NCBI GenBank assembly: GCA_019426215.1
Contig: CM033399.1
Coordinates: forward strand, 24,747,022-24,811,021
From: Buddleja alternifolia
Lineage: Eukaryota > Streptophyta > Magnoliopsida > Lamiales > Scrophulariaceae
Direction: 5' to 3'
Length of the DNA: 64,000 nt
Numbering within the stretch: position 1 is the stretch's first letter; each line of letters opens with the position of its first letter. Positions 59,882 to 64,000 of this stretch are shown here, one piece after another. The notes beneath the pieces are model-generated. The model worked only from the letters and a program-made list of their open reading frames with translations. It was not told the origin of the DNA and made no database searches. Both the position numbers and the translations under genes were made by a program.

Positions 59882-60837
59882 TTTCTCGCCTTAAGTCGAG
59901 TTAATGACTCTAAACTAGCGCTTCTTGGGAGGCAACCCAAGCTTTCTTTCCGTCTTTTTTTTTCTTTTTCTCGTGTTTTCCCCCGTTTGTTGCTTTATTT
60001 TCTTGCTTTAAGTCCGTGTTAGTTCGTGTTTAAGTGTTTTTCTTCTTCTTTTGAAACAGGAAATGGAAATCCTACACAACAGGTGATTCGCGCCTAGGCG
60101 TCGATTATCGCGTGCCTGGGCGCCCAAGGACTCCAGTGCACACCTCGCTTCGCATCCTGGCACCCGAGCGCCACCAGAGGCACGCCTCGGCGCGCATTCC
60201 CTCGCGCCCCGGCACCACACATCAGGCGCCTAGGCGCCAAAGGAACTCAAACGCCACTTAAGGTACGCACTCAGGCGCCTAGGCGTCGCTTACTGAATTT
60301 ATTTCTATTCTCGGTCAAAACGGTCAAAATCCCTCATACCTCCTATCAATTCCTCTCCACACGCGATTTCCGGCGATTCTTTCCCCTGATTCCTGCCATT
60401 TCCACCGCCAATCTCTGCCGACAGTCCTCGCCGCGCAGTGGCTCATTGTACACATCTGAATCGGTGCACAAATTTTGGGGAGAAGGTGAGTTTTTTTTGG
60501 CTTTAATCTTCTTACATTTCCGATTATTAGCCGAAGAGTGGGTGGATTTTTGAGAAGCCATTATCGTTTTGAGGATTTGGGGCTCTGATTTTGCCAATTG
60601 GTGCATATTATTTTGTGTGAAATTTGTGGTTTATTGTTGTTGGATAGTGTGGGTATTGTTGTTAGATTGTGGATAGTGTGGATATTGTTGTTGGATTGTG
60701 GGTTGCTATCTAATTGTGGTGTGTTGTTGGGCATTGAGGATTGTTGTGTTGGGTTGGTTGAATTCGGGTAGATTCGAGAATTTGAGATTCGAGACGTTGA
60801 GAAATTGAGATTCAATTTACCCCTTTGTCAGTCGAAA
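59882..60837 (+). other. Element G interval before the extra ORF, with possible leader intron
   Basis: 60085-60300 is a third cluster of CpG-rich palindromes (GCGCCTAGGCGCC types). 60330-60485 is CT-rich and looks like a 5' UTR, ending AGAAG|GTGAG (donor at 60486). A good acceptor, TTTACCCCTTTGTCAG, ends at 60831, seven bases before the ATG at 60838. This suggests a spliced transcript for the ORF that follows. Confidence 0.5.
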
Positions 60838-62148
60838 ATGCCAAAAAACACCGCTAAACAGTCCAAAGGTAAGAAGAGAGTGGGTGAGGGTTCCTCTAAC
60901 GAGCCTGAGACTCCCTTTGATCCCCGTTTTCAGGACCCTAAAGTACAGATTTTATGCCAAAGCCTAAGCACCCCCCGCACCCTAATCAAGGAGCATTATT
61001 TGACCTTCCGGGGATAGCCCTCGGTGCACGAATTGATACAGTTCCATCACCTACAATTCTTCTGTCGAAAGCCCGAGCCCATCCATCTTCCTTGGGTCCT
61101 CGAATTCTTCAGCTCTGGGGTGTATGGTGAGATTGAGACGCGGGTATGGACAGGGCCTTCCCTTTTGGTACGGGGCACAGAGGTTAACTATGATTTGAAC
61201 AAGATAAGGGAATGCATAGGTACCCCCACTTCTCCGACATGCGAGTTCACGACTCTATATAATGCAGGGTACCTCCGGGTTAGCTTGTCTGATATCTTGC
61301 GGGTTATTGCCCGAGAGGGTTGGGAGTGGGTACCTGGAAATGCTCATATCCCCTGTAGGGCCCTACTTCTCGAGGCCGCATTTTGGCTAGAATTCATCAG
61401 ATTCAATTTAATCCCGAGTACTAATCGGTCTGAGGCCAACAAGGAACGGGTCACCCTCATCTATGCCACCATGTCCAAGAAAGCTGTGGACTTCGCCCGG
61501 GTGATTCACAAGTCTTTGACAGATCATTTTCGGAAATTGAGGAATGAATTGGGGCCATTGATTGACAAAGAGTTGGCTCAGCAAAAGGGTGATGGGTCCA
61601 CCAGGAAGAGCCCTATCATTCTCCCGTCACTGATCACTATTTTGTGCAAGGCGGCCAAGATTCCAACACTTCCTATGGAGCGTACAGAGCTCCCTGGCTC
61701 TTCTTTAGCTGTAGTCGCTGATGACCCACAGGTTCCCCCACCACAGGCCCCTTCCAAGAGGCCTCGCCCGTCGTCATCACGACCTACTGGTCCTGGACAG
61801 TTCCCACCGATGGATGCTGCCGCCATTAAACAGTTGAAGAATGAGTTGAGGGATGAGTTGCGGGATGATATGAGGATGGTGATGACCGACACGTGTGCAT
61901 ATTTCCGCCAGCTTCTAGTCGAGCAGGATGCATTTGTTGGTCGGGGCCCGTTTGACTATTCTACTCCTCCACCTTACCCGCATCCCACTCCTCCGCAGCC
62001 CGAGGATGTGCATGAGTCGGGTGCCATAGTTCCTATGGACGGTGATGATGAGGCTCATGATGACGAGGGTAGCCCTTTGATCGATTTGGCTGATCTAGAG
62101 GGCGGAGCGAATGAGGATTATATTGACCGTTTTGGCACCGAGGATTAG
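60838..62148 (+). pseudogene. Element G ORF downstream of integrase (Athila env-position protein)
   Basis: MPKNTAKQSKGKKRVGEG, basic start, TAG at 61015-61017 after LTFRG, then open to 62148. The central domain (WVLEFFSSGVYGEIETRVW, REGWEWVPGNAHIPCRALLLEA) resembles the so-called putative plant transposon domain found in Athila-type elements. The C-terminal half is Pro-rich with a charged helix (LKNELRDELRDDMRM) and a very acidic tail. I see no signal peptide or membrane segment, so an envelope role is not supported. Only one stop breaks about 437 codons. Confidence 0.8.
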
Positions 62149-63801
62149 TTTTGGCTTGTATTTTCCATTTCCTGTCTCGCTTTGTCGTTTTGTTTATCTT
62201 TTGATTTGTTTTGTTGGATATTGTTGTATGTTGGATGCTCTTTTGTTTCCTTTCTAGTTCGTTATCTTTGCATCTTCTAGTATGTTTGTTTCGTTGTGCT
62301 TTCATCATTTCTATCCAATACTTGATGATTCGTATGGCTAGCATCGTTTAATGTATAGTTGTTGCATTCATTGATCACACCGCTGTTGGCACTCTTGGAC
62401 ACATTTGCATTCGAGGACTCGGGTCTGCTTTTCAGCACCCCTATGGTGACATGTACTTTGCCCTTCTCTTTTTCGAGCATTGGGGACAATGTTCATGATA
62501 AGTTTGGGGGGGGGGGGGTATACTAGATCCATTATAGTCATGTTTATTCATGTTTTACATATTTCGGTCCAAGTTTGGGGGGGGGGGGTGTTGTACCTCT
62601 ACATGTGAAATGTGTGCAATTTTAATTTTTTTTGGATAGAATTTCAACCCTTCACTTGAGGCATTGAGCATGGTTAATTTGAATACATGGTATGTTTTCT
62701 CTATCAATTTGGTTTTTAATGGCTATACACATCGTTTCCTTGCTCGTGGGACCCTAAACGTGACTAGATTATCTTTAAGATGATTCACATATGCACATAA
62801 ATCGAGGGTAGAGGAGTTGAGTGGGCAACCATTTTGAAACACTTAAAGGCTTGATCCCGAAAATATCAACTTAGAATTTTCACATGTGTTATGAGTTGAG
62901 AACGTTAACTTCGTATGCTTAATAATATTAAAAAGAGGTTGAACATTGGTATGACTGCAAAAGTCCGGCTTAATAGATACTGGGGGCGAAGAGCACCATG
63001 CCTAGAATATTGTACTATTATGCTAATTTGAGCTAAGCTCAAGCCAATGCAAGTGTTAAGTGAATAAGGACCTAGTTTGATTTTGTGGCCTTTGACACTC
63101 GAGCGATTAAGCCCTTAGGAGTGTCTCCACACTTGATACCCTAAAGTCGTCTGGTTTGGGAGTTATTGGCCTAAAGCTCGTTACAAGGGTGTCATAGAAA
63201 GCCTAAGAGGATCGAACATTGCACATGGTCTAGCCTCTAATGTTTCGAGTTGAAAGTTAAAGCCGAAAGTGGAATGAAGTGATGAATTTTTAAGTGGCTA
63301 TGAAGTTGTATTCAATTCTCGTACCATGTGAATAATCAAAAGTTGATAAATATGGGGTTAATTCTTGAAAAGTGGTAAGAATGTCACTCGACTATAATAC
63401 TTGAGATTTATTACACTACATCCTTAGGATGATCTTTTCGATGTTAAGGCGTAACATGAGCAAGTGTGTGATGTGTATATATTTGTAATTTGAGCTTAAA
63501 CAGATGAATTCATACCATTGTGTGCTATTAATCATTGTAATTTACATTGAGTGATCGGGGTTGAAAATCTTTCGATTTTGTGGGTATATCGTCTGCAAAC
63601 CCTCACGAGACTATAACTCGTCCTTTGAGGTAACTCAAGGGTTCAAAGGCTTGTTGCATCCGCTAAATGCAACCGTTTACTCCACGAAAGTGAGTGAGGT
63701 AGTTTCTTTTTTTTTTATTTTTTTTCCCTGTGGTTGATGATGAGTTCGTATCTTGTGCTTTTTCTTGCTCGAGGACGAGCAAGTGATAAGTTTGGGGGGG
63801 T
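62149..63801 (+). other. Element G long 3' non-coding region with repeated polypurine tracts
   Basis: About 1.65 kb without coding potential. It contains three AAGTTTGGGGGGG-type tracts: near 62501-62518, 62571-62588 and 63789-63800. The last directly precedes the LTR and is the functional-position polypurine tract. Confidence 0.75.
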
Positions 63802-64000
63802 CGATAGGAGTCGTTTTTACATAAGTTTTTAGGTCCTTTTAATGACAATTCAGGCCCATATATAGTTTATTTCGTGCCACTCGTGCGTTTAATATGTGTG
63901 TAAAGTGCTTTCAGGTAGTAAGCGACGATGGACGAAGAAAAGGGCAAAAAGACGACTCATTTACCCAACTCTGCTCAAGGCTGCGCACTGAGGCGCCTAG
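63802..64000 (+). repeat. Element G 3' LTR (first 199 bp)
   Basis: Matches 53488-53686 with only a few differences visible (for example CGATAGGAG for TGATAGGAG at the start). Truncated by the window edge. Confidence 0.92.

Larger units (their letters stand above)
53488..64000 (+). mobile_element. Element G: Athila-type Gypsy retrotransposon (runs off right edge)
   Basis: LTR 53488-54810, tRNA-Asp-like primer site, gag, protease, RT, RNase H, integrase (Gypsy order), a further ORF at 60838-62148, a long non-coding 3' region, G-rich polypurine tract and the start of the second LTR at 63802. Domain order, primer site and the post-integrase ORF fit Athila. A handful of stops and one gag deletion make it non-autonomous. 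Confidence 0.9.

Overview
The window is nuclear DNA of a flowering plant, most likely a eudicot. The signs are GT-AG introns, an extensin, a defensin-like peptide, a plant-type serine racemase, AT-rich spacers with microsatellites, and plant-specific transposon families (Sirevirus-type and other Copia elements, an Athila-type Gypsy element, a CACTA element, hAT/MULE-like MITEs). I cannot name the species. Only three host genes are visible: a serine racemase cut off by the left edge (1-1796, minus), a two-exon defensin-like peptide (5228-6093, plus), and an extensin (34212-35022, plus) that is broken. Almost everything else is a nest of transposable elements, so function has to be read at the level of each element.

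Layout. 1-1796 serine racemase exons 1-5. 3260-4905 small DNA transposons, one nested in another. 5228-6093 defensin-like gene. 6775-17071 Copia element A (plus), split by a larger Copia element B (minus, 7155-15712) whose outer 5' LTR end is lost. 17072-about 18825 the LTR, primer-binding site and leader of a further Copia element C (plus). 18834-33596 an ~840-bp inverted-repeat DNA transposon H, split by an almost complete 13.9-kb Sirevirus-type element D (minus, 19096-33011); both insertions keep their target-site duplications. 34143-35022 the extensin, interrupted by CACTA element E from 35023. E carries a TNP2-type transposase (36455-36930 and 45262-47880) and a second gene with a DUF8039-like region and an Ulp1-type protease (48208-53276). 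E is itself split by Copia element F (36931-about 45240), by a solo LTR of the D family (49964-51782) and by Athila-type Gypsy element G (53488 to beyond the right edge).

How the parts work together. Each retrotransposon shows the expected order: LTR, tRNA primer site, gag, protease, then for Copia integrase-RT-RNase H or for Gypsy RT-RNase H-integrase, then polypurine tract and LTR. D and G each add a long extra ORF downstream of pol. Every element I could read carries stops or frameshifts, so none looks autonomous as it stands.

The most interesting structure is not a protein. The untranslated leader of F holds four consecutive hairpins whose 18-nt loops are nearly identical while their stems differ in sequence but still pair (39872-40193). 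The related element B has four long-range inverted repeats at the matching position, three of them enclosing another shared loop motif (12904-13256). Other structural signals are CpG-rich GCCTAGGC-type palindromes shared by unrelated elements F and G, a GACGCTT word repeated throughout D, and a scrambled 3' LTR in F.
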